A stretch of 64,000 bases of DNA from an uncultured Lachnospiraceae bacterium (GTDB lineage: Bacteria; Bacillota; Clostridia; Lachnospirales; Lachnospiraceae), in contig CAJUHH010000002.1 of assembly GCA_910585965.1 (NCBI GenBank), positions 248,001-312,000 of the forward strand. The letters are read 5' to 3'. The position numbers and the translations under genes are program-made. Under the pieces are notes generated by a model. It made no database searches. It saw nothing but the letters and a program-made list of their open reading frames with translations, and was not told where the DNA came from. This document shows, in pieces, positions 50,274-59,900 of this stretch (position 1 is its first letter; each line of letters starts with the position of its first letter).

Positions 50274-51638
50274 ATGGCGGTTGGAAAAAAGAAAGCAATA
50301 CTTATGAAAGCGGTTTCGGAGCTGAAAGCGGAAGACTATTCCAAGATGCCGGAGCTGGAGGGAATTTATAAGAGGCTGGCAAGCGGAAGGAAACAGTTTG
50401 CAGAAGTATTGGATAAGAATATCAAGGCAGTGATGCAGATCAGTTCTCTTGATCTGACGATGCAGCACCATACGGATCAGATTATGGAGATCGCCCGCAG
50501 CGTGGCGGCGGCAACGGAGTCTATTTTCGGGGCGCTGGAAAATTCGGCGGTTTCTGAAAGCAGGGTCAACAGCCAGGAAGAATTGACGAATACGATCATC
50601 CATGTTTCCGAGGAAATGAGCGAAGTGAATAAAAAAATCGAGGCTGGCCAGGAAGAACTCACATCGATCAAGGAGCTGTCCGGCCAGACGATTGAAATAT
50701 CCAGGAAAATGCAGAAGGATATGAACGCCCTCTTCGATGTAATCGCCCGGATGAACGAAGTAATCGCGGGGATTGATGCTATCTCCATGCAGACGAATCT
50801 GCTGGCTTTGAACGCTTCCATTGAGGCGGCGAGAGCCGGAGAGGCGGGCAAAGGTTTTGCAGTGGTGGCGGATGAGATTCGGGGGCTTGCGGAGCAGACG
50901 CAGAAATTGACAGGCGATATGGGCAATTTTGTGGAGGGCATCAGGGAGGCTTCTCAGAAGAGCACGAAGAGCGCCGACAACACGATAGAAGCTCTGAGTA
51001 CGATGACTGAGCGCATTGGGCATGTGTGGGAAATCAACAGCGAGAACCAGAACCATGTATCCCAGGTGGACGGTTCCATCAGTTCTCTGGCGGCTTTAAG
51101 CGAAGAGATCAGCAGCTCCATGGCTGAGATGGAGAACCAGATCAGGAATAATACCGTCGTGATGCAGGATGTCAGCGTTTCCCTACAGAAAGCAGTGGAG
51201 CCGGTGGCGGATATAGAGAAGACATTGGACGGGGCAGTAAGGCAGATGGGCAGTATGGCGGAAGATGCTTTCTATCACCTGGAACGCCAGGAATTCGCCC
51301 AGTATATGAATAACGCGATCAATGCGCATAGAACGTGGCTCGGCAATTTGAGGAAGATGGTGGGACAAAGGGAGATTATTCCATTGCAGCTGGATTCCTC
51401 GAAATGCGGATTCGGCCATTTCTATTATGCGATGAAGCCGGATATACCCGGTGTTGAAGCCGTGTGGGAAGGCTTAGGGCCGAAGCACCAGCGGTTCCAT
51501 CAGTTCGGTGGAGAGGTGATCAAGGCGATCCAGGGCGGCGATTATATGAAAGCGGAGAATATCTATCGGAATGCGGAAGCATATTCCAAAGAATTGATCA
51601 GGGATATGGAAACGATTATACAGCTTTCCATGGCTTAA
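50274..51638 (+). CDS. Soluble chemoreceptor with C-terminal zinc-binding CZB domain
   Basis: 454 residues, no membrane segment. The MCP signalling tip is 'IDAISMQTNLLALNASIEAARAGEAGKGFAVVA' near 167-199. The last 110 residues are a CZB domain: His352, Cys378 (in CGFGH), His405 and His409 (HQRFH) reproduce its 3-His/1-Cys zinc site. CZB receptors are reported to sense zinc or oxidants such as hypochlorous acid. Here the domain is at the C-terminal end of a cytoplasmic receptor. It is just after the sugar-uptake operon and may have its own promoter (TTGACA at 50204-50209 lacks a good -10). Confidence 0.9.
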   Translation: MAVGKKKAILMKAVSELKAEDYSKMPELEGIYKRLASGRKQFAEVLDKNIKAVMQISSLDLTMQHHTDQIMEIARSVAAATESIFGALENSAVSESRVNSQEELTNTIIHVSEEMSEVNKKIEAGQEELTSIKELSGQTIEISRKMQKDMNALFDVIARMNEVIAGIDAISMQTNLLALNASIEAARAGEAGKGFAVVADEIRGLAEQTQKLTGDMGNFVEGIREASQKSTKSADNTIEALSTMTERIGHVWEINSENQNHVSQVDGSISSLAALSEEISSSMAEMENQIRNNTVVMQDVSVSLQKAVEPVADIEKTLDGAVRQMGSMAEDAFYHLERQEFAQYMNNAINAHRTWLGNLRKMVGQREIIPLQLDSSKCGFGHFYYAMKPDIPGVEAVWEGLGPKHQRFHQFGGEVIKAIQGGDYMKAENIYRNAEAYSKELIRDMETIIQLSMA

Positions 51639-51650
51639 GGAAACGATTGG

Positions 51651-51675
51651 CGGGCAGCGGATACGCTGCCCGTTT
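51651..51675 (+). terminator. Terminator after the CZB chemoreceptor gene
   Basis: CGGGCAGCG, GATA loop, CGCTGCCCG, then TTTGATG. The T-run is short. Confidence 0.65.
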
Positions 51676-51722
51676 GATGTATCTGAAAAAAGACAGAGAG
51701 GCTGATGCCGGGAAGAAATGTT

Positions 51723-51795
51723 CCAGTTCGTGTCTGCGCGGCATCTACAAACTTGACATGCGCGAAAGACCGTATAGAAATGAGGAGAAAAAATG
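51723..51795 (+). repeat. Leader repeat copy B (before the MBL-HAD fusion gene)
   Basis: Aligns over about 70 bases with 40174-40244: TGCGCGGCATC (51735-51745) is identical, with flanking GT-rich and ACAAACT arms and a similar run into the ribosome site GAGGAG and ATG. The stem AGTT/AACT arms have one mismatch relative to copy A. Confidence 0.6.
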
Positions 51796-53496
51796 TACGA
51801 ATTGATTCAGGCCGGGGAGAGGACATATTATATCGATTGTCCTTCCAGGATTGGAATTTACAAGATTGACGAGGAAAAAGTCTGCCTGATTGACAGTGGA
51901 AACGATAAGGATGCGGGAAAAAAGGTGTTAAAGATTCTGGCGGAAAGAGGGTGGAAGCCGGAGATGATTTTGAATACCCATTCCCATGCGGATCACGTGG
52001 GCGGAAACCGGGTGATACAGGAGCGGACGGGCTGCAAGGCGTATTGCGCCGGGGTGGATCGGGTTTTTGTGGAATATACGGCGCTGGAACCCGCTTTTTT
52101 ATTTGGCGGCTCCCCCTATAAAGAATTGAAAAATAAATTCCTGTTGGCGCAGGAGAGCAAGGCGGAAGAGCTGACGGAGGAAGTTTTACCGGCAGGGATG
52201 CGCATGATGCGTATTGACGGACATTCTTTTTCCATGACAGCTTTTGGAACGGAGGACGGCATCTGGTTTATCGCGGACGGGGTCAGCGGGGAGAAAATCA
52301 TAGAAAAGTACCACATTTCTTTTTTGTATGATGTGGAGCAATATTTAAAAAGCCTGGACAGGCTGGAGGGGCTGGAAGGAAGGCTGTTCATTCCCTCCCA
52401 TGGGGAAGTCCGCACGGATATCAGCCTTACCGTAAAGAAGAACAGGGAGAAAGTGTTTGAGATTGCGGATCTGTTGAAGGATATTTGCAAAGAAGAGGCC
52501 GGAACCGAGGAGGTGATCCAGAAAGTATTCGACCGATACGGCCTTGTGATGGACGCTAACCAATATGTATTGGTCGGCGCTACGCTGCGGTCTTATCTTT
52601 CCTGGATGAAGGGGCTGGGAGAAATGGATGTAAGCTTCCGGGGAAACAGGCTTTGGTGGCACAGCACAGAGCGGAAGGACGATGCAGGGCATGCAAGGTT
52701 AAATCAGGATAAGGACGGGCTGTTAAAAAATATTGACTGCTTTGCCCTCGATATGGACGGGACGATTTATCTCGGTGAGCGCTGGATCGACGGAGCTAGG
52801 GAATTTTTGGAGGAAATCGAGAAGAGGGGAAAGAGATATCTGTTTTTGACAAACAATTCCTCGAAAAGCCCTGATGTTTATGTGGAAAAGCTGAAGAGGA
52901 TGGGGCTGGAGGCAGGGACGGACAAAATCGTGACCTCGGGACAGGCGACAGTTTTTTATTTGAAGAAGCATTATCCGGGAAAAAGGGTGTTTCTGCTTGG
53001 AAATGATTTGCTGAAAAAGGAGTTTGAAGAAGAAGGGGTCGTTTTGGATGAGGAGAACCCGGAAATAGTGGTGACGGCTTTTGACACGACGCTGGATTAT
53101 GGAAAAATGTGCAGGGTATGCGACCTAGTGAGGGCCGGTCTGCCTTATATCGCTACCCATCCAGATTACAACTGCCCGACAGAAGACGGTTTTATCCCCG
53201 ATGCAGGGGCGATCCATGCATTTATTCATGCTTCGGCGGGCAGATACCCGGACCGGGTGATCGGGAAGCCGAACGGGGATATTATAGATTATTTGCTGGA
53301 GCGGGCCGGTACAGAGAGGGGGAGGACTGCCATGGTGGGCGATCGGCTTTATACGGATATTGCGGCCGGCAGAAACCATGGGCTGAAAAGCGTGCTTGTG
53401 CTGAGCGGGGAGGCTTCTGCCGGGGATGTGGAAAAGTCGGAAGTGAAGCCGGATTTGGTCTTCCAGTCGGTGCGGGAAATGATTCCCTATTTATAA
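51793..53496 (+). CDS. Fusion of metallo-beta-lactamase-fold hydrolase and HAD-IIA (NagD-like) phosphatase
   Basis: 567 residues in one frame. Residues 1 to about 295 are an MBL-fold hydrolase: the metal motif THSHADHVGG (His63, His65, Asp67, His68), later 'FIADGV' and 'LFIPSHGEV'. After a linker, residues about 315-567 are a HAD-IIA phosphatase of the NagD/AraL/PGP type: 'FALDMDGTIYLGERW' with nucleophile Asp320, 'FLTNNSSKSPDVYVEKL', 'IVVTAFDTTLDYGK', 'VIGKPNGDI' and 'MVGDRLYTDIAAGRN'. The two activities are usually separate proteins. They may act in sequence on one substrate, e.g. a phosphoester/thioester, but this is inference. Confidence 0.88.
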   Translation: MYELIQAGERTYYIDCPSRIGIYKIDEEKVCLIDSGNDKDAGKKVLKILAERGWKPEMILNTHSHADHVGGNRVIQERTGCKAYCAGVDRVFVEYTALEPAFLFGGSPYKELKNKFLLAQESKAEELTEEVLPAGMRMMRIDGHSFSMTAFGTEDGIWFIADGVSGEKIIEKYHISFLYDVEQYLKSLDRLEGLEGRLFIPSHGEVRTDISLTVKKNREKVFEIADLLKDICKEEAGTEEVIQKVFDRYGLVMDANQYVLVGATLRSYLSWMKGLGEMDVSFRGNRLWWHSTERKDDAGHARLNQDKDGLLKNIDCFALDMDGTIYLGERWIDGAREFLEEIEKRGKRYLFLTNNSSKSPDVYVEKLKRMGLEAGTDKIVTSGQATVFYLKKHYPGKRVFLLGNDLLKKEFEEEGVVLDEENPEIVVTAFDTTLDYGKMCRVCDLVRAGLPYIATHPDYNCPTEDGFIPDAGAIHAFIHASAGRYPDRVIGKPNGDIIDYLLERAGTERGRTAMVGDRLYTDIAAGRNHGLKSVLVLSGEASAGDVEKSEVKPDLVFQSVREMIPYL

Positions 53497-53550
53497 GGGG
53501 ATGGAAACAGCAATGCAGCAGCAGAGCAGCATGGGAAAAGGGAGGGTGTC

Positions 53551-56500
53551 ATGGGTCTTAGATTTTATTTCGGCGCTTCCGGGGCAGGGAAAAGCACGAA
53601 ACTGCGGGAAGAGATGATCAGGCGTTCCATCGAGGAACCGAATACCCGCTTTTTTGTCATTGTGCCGGATCAGTTTACGATGCAGACGGAAATGGATTTG
53701 GTAAGGGAACATCCCCAAAACGGCTTGATGAATATAGAGGTTCTCAGTTTTGGCAGGCTTTCCCACAGGATATTGGACGAAGTGGGGGGGGATGGCCGCG
53801 CCGTGCTGGATGATACGGGAAAAAGCCTCGTGCTGCGGAAGGTAGCGGAGAATATCGGGGAAGATATGCCCGTGATCGGCGGCAACCTGGGCAAGATCGG
53901 CTATATTCATGAGGTGAAATCGGCCATTTCGGAATTTATGCAGTACGGCATCGGCGTGAAGGAACTGGATGAGCTGACCGAATATGCAAAAAAACGGGGG
54001 GCGCTTTATTATAAGCTGAAGGATCTTGGCACGCTTTATCGAGGTTTTTTGCAGTTTATCCAGGAAAAATATATTACGACGGAAGAGACGCTGGATCTGC
54101 TTTGCCGGATGCTTCCCGGCTCCCGGCTGATCAAAAACAGCGTGGTGGCTCTGGACGGGTTTACTGGCTTTACGCCGGTACAGAACCGATTGATCCAGCG
54201 CATGATGGGACTGGCCAGGGAGGTTATTGTCACCGTTGTTATGGACGGCGGGGAAGCGGATCCGTATAGAACGAAGGGAGAGCAGGAGCTTTTTTATTTG
54301 AGCAAAAAAACAGCGGCGGATTTGTCCAGGCTTTCCCGGGAGGAAGGAGTTGCCAGAGGGGAAGATGTATTCATACGCAGGGAACCGCTGCGGTTTTTGG
54401 GCAATTCGGAAATGGGACATTTGGAAAAATTTTTGTTTCGCTATCCGTTTATGCCTTACCAGGGGGAAAATGAATCCATACATCTTCTGGAGGCCCCGTC
54501 CCCGGGGGAAGAAGTGCGCCAGATCTGCCTGAAGATGCGGGAGCTGATTCGGAAAGAGGGTTATTGTTACAGGGATTTTGCTATTGTCACAGGGGATATG
54601 GAGACTTATGCTTCCCATGTGGAAGCAGAAGCGGAAAAATTCGATATTCCCGTATATATGGACTATACGAGGGGGATCCTTTTGAACCCCTTTATTGAAT
54701 ATATCAGAAGCGCCCTGGAAATGGTGACGGATCATTTTTCCTATCCGTCCGTATTCCATTATCTGCGCAGCGGGCTGACCGGATTTTCCAGGGAAGATAC
54801 GGATAAGCTGGAAAACTATGTGATTGCCTGCGGCATTCGGGGAAAGAAAAAATGGTCTTCGCTTTTTACAGCCGTTCCTGCAGGAATCGGGGAAGAGGAT
54901 TTGGCATTTTTTAATCAAATGCGCCAGACGCTTATGGAGCAGTTTGCCCCTTTGATGGATGAAAAGGCAGGGACAGCAGGGGAAAAGATAAAGGCGTTGT
55001 ACTATTTTATTATGGAAAACCATGTACAGGAGAAACTGGCGGCTTATGAAAAAATGTTCCAGCGCAGGGGGGACATGACGAGAGCCAGGGAATATGGCCA
55101 GATCTACCGGCTGGTGATGGATCTGCTGGATCAGATCGATAGTCTGCTTGGAAATGAGAAAATGGGAATGAAGGAATTTGCGGATATTTTGGATGCCGGT
55201 TTCGGGGAGATCCAGGTAGGGACGATTCCGCAGAACGTAGATCGGGTGATCGTAGGCGATATGGAAAGAACCAGGCTGGATAAGATCAAAGTTCTGTTTT
55301 TCGCTGGCGTGAACGATGGAAATATTCCGAAAAATGCAGGTGGGGGAGGAATTATTTCCGATATAGACAGAGAATTCTTAAGGGAGTCCCCTTATGAGCT
55401 TGCCCCGACCCCGAGGCAGCAGATGTATATCCAGAGGCTTTATCTTTATATGAATATGACGAAGCCTTCGGAACAGCTTTACCTTTCCTGGTGCAAAGTA
55501 AATAATGAGGGGAAGAGCATCCGGCCTGCTTATCTGGTCGATACGTTAAAGAAGCTGTTTCCGCATTTTGCGGCCGTCCGGCCGGAACAGAGCGAATTTA
55601 AGGGGCGGATAGAGTCCAAAAAGGAGGGAATGGACCGCCTGGCGGATATGCTGCGGGATTATGCCGCAGGGCTTCTGGAGGAAGAGGAGAAAAGGAAGTT
55701 TTTTACTCTTTATCATATTTACCGCCAGGACGGGGAGTACGTAAAAGAGGTAGAACGGCTGGTGGATGCCGCATTTATCCATTACCAGGGAGGAATGCTT
55801 GGAAAAGAGCTGGCGCGGATCTTGTATGGCCGGATGCTGCTCGGCAGCGTAAGCCGCCTGGAGAAATATGCCTCCTGCGCGTACGCCCATTTCCTGCAAT
55901 ACGGGCTTTCCCTGAGGGAAAGGGAGGAATACGGGTTCGAGGCGGTGGACATGGGAAACGTGTTCCATGGAGTATTGGAGAAATTTGCAGGGAGGCTGCA
56001 GGAGGAAGGCAGCAGCTGGTTTGATTTTGACGAGGGGACGGCAGACCGTATCCTGAAGGAAGCGTTGGAAGAACATGCGGCGGCTTATGGGGAAACGGTG
56101 TTGTACAGCACGGCGAGGAACGAATATGCCATCGAACGAATGCACCGTATTCTGAAGAGGGCGGTGGAAACTTTGCAGTATCAGCTGAAAAAAGGGAGCT
56201 TCGTGCCGGAGCATGTGGAGGTTTCTTTTGCGATGGCAGAGGATCTGGAGTCCGTCAACATCGCCCTGTCGGAAGAGGAAAAGATCAAACTCAGGGGAAG
56301 GATCGACCGCATCGACACCTATCAGGCGGACGGGAATGTATATGTGAAAGTAATTGATTATAAGTCCGGCAATAAAAAATTTGACCTTGCCGCTTTTTAT
56401 TATGGCTTGCAGCTGCAGCTCGTGGTATATATGAATGCGGCGGTGGAAATGGAAAAGAAAAAATATCCGGGGAAAAGGATTGTGCCGGCGGCTCTTCTCT

Positions 56501-56973
56501 ATTACCATGTGGCCGATCCGATGATCCAATCGGAAGGGGAGATGAGCCGGGAGGAACTGGAGGCCCAGCTGAAAAGAGAATTGCGAATGACCGGTCTGGT
56601 CAGCAAAAATGACGCGGTTATCACCTATTTAGACCATGAATTTACGGATAAGTCGGATACGGTACCATTGGAGCGAAAAAAGGATGGAAGCTTAAGTGTC
56701 AAATCCAGTGTCATAAGCGAGGAGGACCTAGAGGAATTATCCCGGTATGTGAATTGGAAAGTGAGGGAGATCGGTTCTGAAATTCTGGAAGGAAGGGCCG
56801 AGGTAAACCCTTGCAGACAGGGAGGGGACAGCGCCTGTGATTATTGCAGCTTTCGGTCTGTCTGCGGCTTTGATGAAAGGATTCCGGGGTATCATTACCG
56901 GCAGCTCGACGGGATGGATGAGGAAGAGGTTATGGAAAAAGTGCGGGAAAAGAATGCCGGAGCGGGGGAATAG
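53551..56973 (+). CDS. addB: AddAB helicase-nuclease subunit AddB
   Basis: 1140 residues. Works with AddA to process double-strand DNA ends for recombination and to degrade foreign linear DNA. Walker A is GASGAGKST (8-16). The C-terminal nuclease domain has 'KLRGRIDRID' and 'VKVIDYKSGNKKF'. Four Cys for the Fe-S cluster fit the AddB pattern: one near residue 775 ('YASCAYAHF') and a C-x2-C-x5-C set near the end ('ACDYCSFRSVCGF'). GGGAGGG precedes the ATG. addA starts 15 bases after the stop. Confidence 0.95.
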   Translation: MGLRFYFGASGAGKSTKLREEMIRRSIEEPNTRFFVIVPDQFTMQTEMDLVREHPQNGLMNIEVLSFGRLSHRILDEVGGDGRAVLDDTGKSLVLRKVAENIGEDMPVIGGNLGKIGYIHEVKSAISEFMQYGIGVKELDELTEYAKKRGALYYKLKDLGTLYRGFLQFIQEKYITTEETLDLLCRMLPGSRLIKNSVVALDGFTGFTPVQNRLIQRMMGLAREVIVTVVMDGGEADPYRTKGEQELFYLSKKTAADLSRLSREEGVARGEDVFIRREPLRFLGNSEMGHLEKFLFRYPFMPYQGENESIHLLEAPSPGEEVRQICLKMRELIRKEGYCYRDFAIVTGDMETYASHVEAEAEKFDIPVYMDYTRGILLNPFIEYIRSALEMVTDHFSYPSVFHYLRSGLTGFSREDTDKLENYVIACGIRGKKKWSSLFTAVPAGIGEEDLAFFNQMRQTLMEQFAPLMDEKAGTAGEKIKALYYFIMENHVQEKLAAYEKMFQRRGDMTRAREYGQIYRLVMDLLDQIDSLLGNEKMGMKEFADILDAGFGEIQVGTIPQNVDRVIVGDMERTRLDKIKVLFFAGVNDGNIPKNAGGGGIISDIDREFLRESPYELAPTPRQQMYIQRLYLYMNMTKPSEQLYLSWCKVNNEGKSIRPAYLVDTLKKLFPHFAAVRPEQSEFKGRIESKKEGMDRLADMLRDYAAGLLEEEEKRKFFTLYHIYRQDGEYVKEVERLVDAAFIHYQGGMLGKELARILYGRMLLGSVSRLEKYASCAYAHFLQYGLSLREREEYGFEAVDMGNVFHGVLEKFAGRLQEEGSSWFDFDEGTADRILKEALEEHAAAYGETVLYSTARNEYAIERMHRILKRAVETLQYQLKKGSFVPEHVEVSFAMAEDLESVNIALSEEEKIKLRGRIDRIDTYQADGNVYVKVIDYKSGNKKFDLAAFYYGLQLQLVVYMNAAVEMEKKKYPGKRIVPAALLYYHVADPMIQSEGEMSREELEAQLKRELRMTGLVSKNDAVITYLDHEFTDKSDTVPLERKKDGSLSVKSSVISEEDLEELSRYVNWKVREIGSEILEGRAEVNPCRQGGDSACDYCSFRSVCGFDERIPGYHYRQLDGMDEEEVMEKVREKNAGAGE

Positions 56974-56988
56974 GAGGAAACAGCGGAT

Positions 56989-59900
56989 ATGGCAGTTATA
57001 TACACGGAAGAGCAGCAGCAGGTCATTGACACGCATGGATGCAATATTCTCGTATCGGCGGCGGCTGGTTCCGGGAAAACGGCAGTTTTGACGGAGCGCA
57101 TTGTAAAGATGATAAGCGACGAAAAACATCCGATAGATATCGATCGGCTTTTGGTGGTGACATTTACCAATGCGGCGGCGGCGGAGATGCGGGAGAGGAT
57201 CGGGGCGGCCATTGCGAAGCGGCTGGAGGAGGAGCCGGAAAACGGGCATTTGCAGAAACAGGCGACGTTGATCCATAATGCCCAGATCACGACGATCGAT
57301 AGCTTTTGCATGTTTGTGATTCGGAATAATTTTAACGATATCGGCCTGGATCCCGGGTTCCGCGTGGCGGACGAAGGGGAGTTGAAACTGATGAAGCAGG
57401 ATGTGATGAAGGAACTTTTGGAAGAACGGTTTGCCGGGAGAGAAGAGGAGTTCCTGCATTGCGTGGAATATTTCAGCACGGGGAACAGGGATGATGCCAT
57501 AGAAGGGCATATTTTAAAGCTTTATCAGCTGGCGGAGAGCAATCCGTGGCCGGAAGAATGGCTGGAGGAGCGGAAAGCAGATTATCGGATTGCCGATGCG
57601 GAGGAGCTGGAGAGGGCGGAGTTTATCCGTTTTGGAGTGGAACAGGCGGCACTGATGGCAGAGGACTGTCTGCGGAGAACGGAGGAGTGCCTGAAAATCT
57701 GCGCCCAGCCGGACGGCCCCTATATGTATGGGGAGATATTGGAAAGGGAAGCGGAGGCCTTGCGCAGGCTGGCTTCCGTGAAGGGTTACAGCGAAGGCTA
57801 TGCGCTCTTCCAAGGGATGAGTTTCGGAAGGCTGCCTTCCAAAAAGGATGATTCTGTTTCCAGGCAAAAGCGGGAATTGGTGCAGGAAATACGTAAGGAA
57901 ACGAAAGAGACGGTGAAGCGGTTATGCGGGAAGTTTTTCCCTCTTTTGCCGGAAACGGCGGTGGAATATATGAAAGGAAGCGAGAGCGCCATCGCCGTGC
58001 TAATCGATTTGGCGTTATCGTTTAAAGCGGCTCTGGATAAAAAGAAGAGAGAGAACAATATCATTGACTTTTCGGATATGGAACATCTGGCTCTATCCAT
58101 CCTTGTAAGAAAGACGGATGAAAAGGGAGAGGGCAGGGAGGGGAAACGATATGAACCGAGCCGTACGGCGTTGGATTACCGGGATTATTTTGAAGAGATC
58201 TTGATCGATGAATACCAGGACAGCAATCTGGTGCAAGAGATGCTGCTGGAAAGTATTTCCGGGGAAGAAAATGGAAAGTTTAACCGGTTTATGGTAGGGG
58301 ATGTGAAGCAGAGCATCTATAAATTCCGTCTGGCAAGGCCGGAAATCTTTATGGAAAAGTACGGGGAGTATGGGAAGGAAGGAACGGAAAGAAGACGGAT
58401 CGATCTTCATCGGAATTTCCGCAGCAGGGCAGAAGTGCTGGATAGCGTGAACTTTATTTTTTCGAGGATCATGGGAAAATCCCTTGGCGGCGTGGAATAC
58501 GATGAGGAAGCGGCGCTTTATCCAGGGGCGGTTTATCCTGTACAGAAAGAAAAAGAGGGCATGTCGCCGAACCATACGGAGCTTTTGCTGATTCGGAAGG
58601 AAAAGGCAGAGGATGACGGGGAAGAGGAAAGCAGGAAGCAGAAGGACGGACAGGAGAAAAATATGTCCGACCGTCAGAGGGAGGCCTATGCCGTAGCCCG
58701 CCGCATCAGGGAACTGATGGAAGATTTTCTGGTGACGGATAAGGAAAGCGGGAAACTGCGGAGAATCTCCTATAGGGATATCGTGATCCTGCTGCGTACT
58801 AATGCAGGCTGGGATGAAGATTTTAAGAGCGTGTTAAAGGAGGAGGGCATTCCTTCCCATGTGCTGTCCAGAACAGGATATTTTGCGGCGAAGGAGATAC
58901 GGATCCTGTTACAACTATTGCGCGTGCTGGATAATCCGAATCAGGATATTCCGTTGTTCGGAGTGATGAGATCCTGCTTCGGCGGTTTTACCGACGGGGA
59001 AATCGCCTGGATGAAAGGGAAGGGGGAAGAGGGGAAAAAGGATTTGTATGCCTGTTTAAAGGCGTGGGGGGGAGAAACGGATGGAATGGATGGAACGGGA
59101 ATAAAGGAAGCGGGAGGCGCACCGGACAAAGGGGAGAGGCTGAAAAAGAAGGTTCGGGATTTCCTGCATTTTTTGGAGGAATATAGGGATAAGACGGTAT
59201 ATATGCCGATTCATGAACTGCTGCAGGATATTGTAACAGGGACAGGCTATATGAACTATATTGCAGCGATGCCGGGCGGCGGACAGAGGCGGGCGAATGT
59301 GCAGATGCTTCTGGAGAAAGCAGCCGCCTTCGAACAGACCAGTTACTATGGCTTGTTTCATTTTATTCGTTATATGGAACAGCTGGAGAAGTATGACGTG
59401 GATTATGGGGAAGCAAATATTTTGGATGAAAATGCGGATGTGGTTCGAATTATGAGCATTCATAAGAGCAAAGGACTGGAATTCCCCGTCTGCTTTGTCT
59501 GCGGCCTGGCCAAAAAATTCAATTTGCAGGATACCAGCGGAAAAATGATCGCGGACATGGATATGGGTATCGGCGTGGATTATGTGGATGTGGAACGTAG
59601 GATGCAGGGAAAGACCGTAAGGAAAAATATCATCGGGGAAAAGATGCGGCTGGACAGCCTGGGGGAGGAACTGCGCGTCCTCTACGTGGCACTTACGAGA
59701 GCGAAGGAAAAACTGATTATGACCGGGGTCGCGGATAAGCTGGAGAAAAAGCTGGCGGTGTTGGCGCTGGATTCCATGGGACAGAATATGGAGAAGCTGG
59801 CCTATGGCAGACGGGCGCAGGCCGGAAGCTTTCTGGATCTCCTTCTTCCGGCCCTTGCGGTCCATCCGGCATTTGGGACGCTTTTGCAGGAATATGGCGG

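Noticed and set aside
53491..55023. 510-codon reverse reading frame opposite addB
   Set aside because: Antisense shadow of a clearly recognised AddB with intact motifs in the forward frame.
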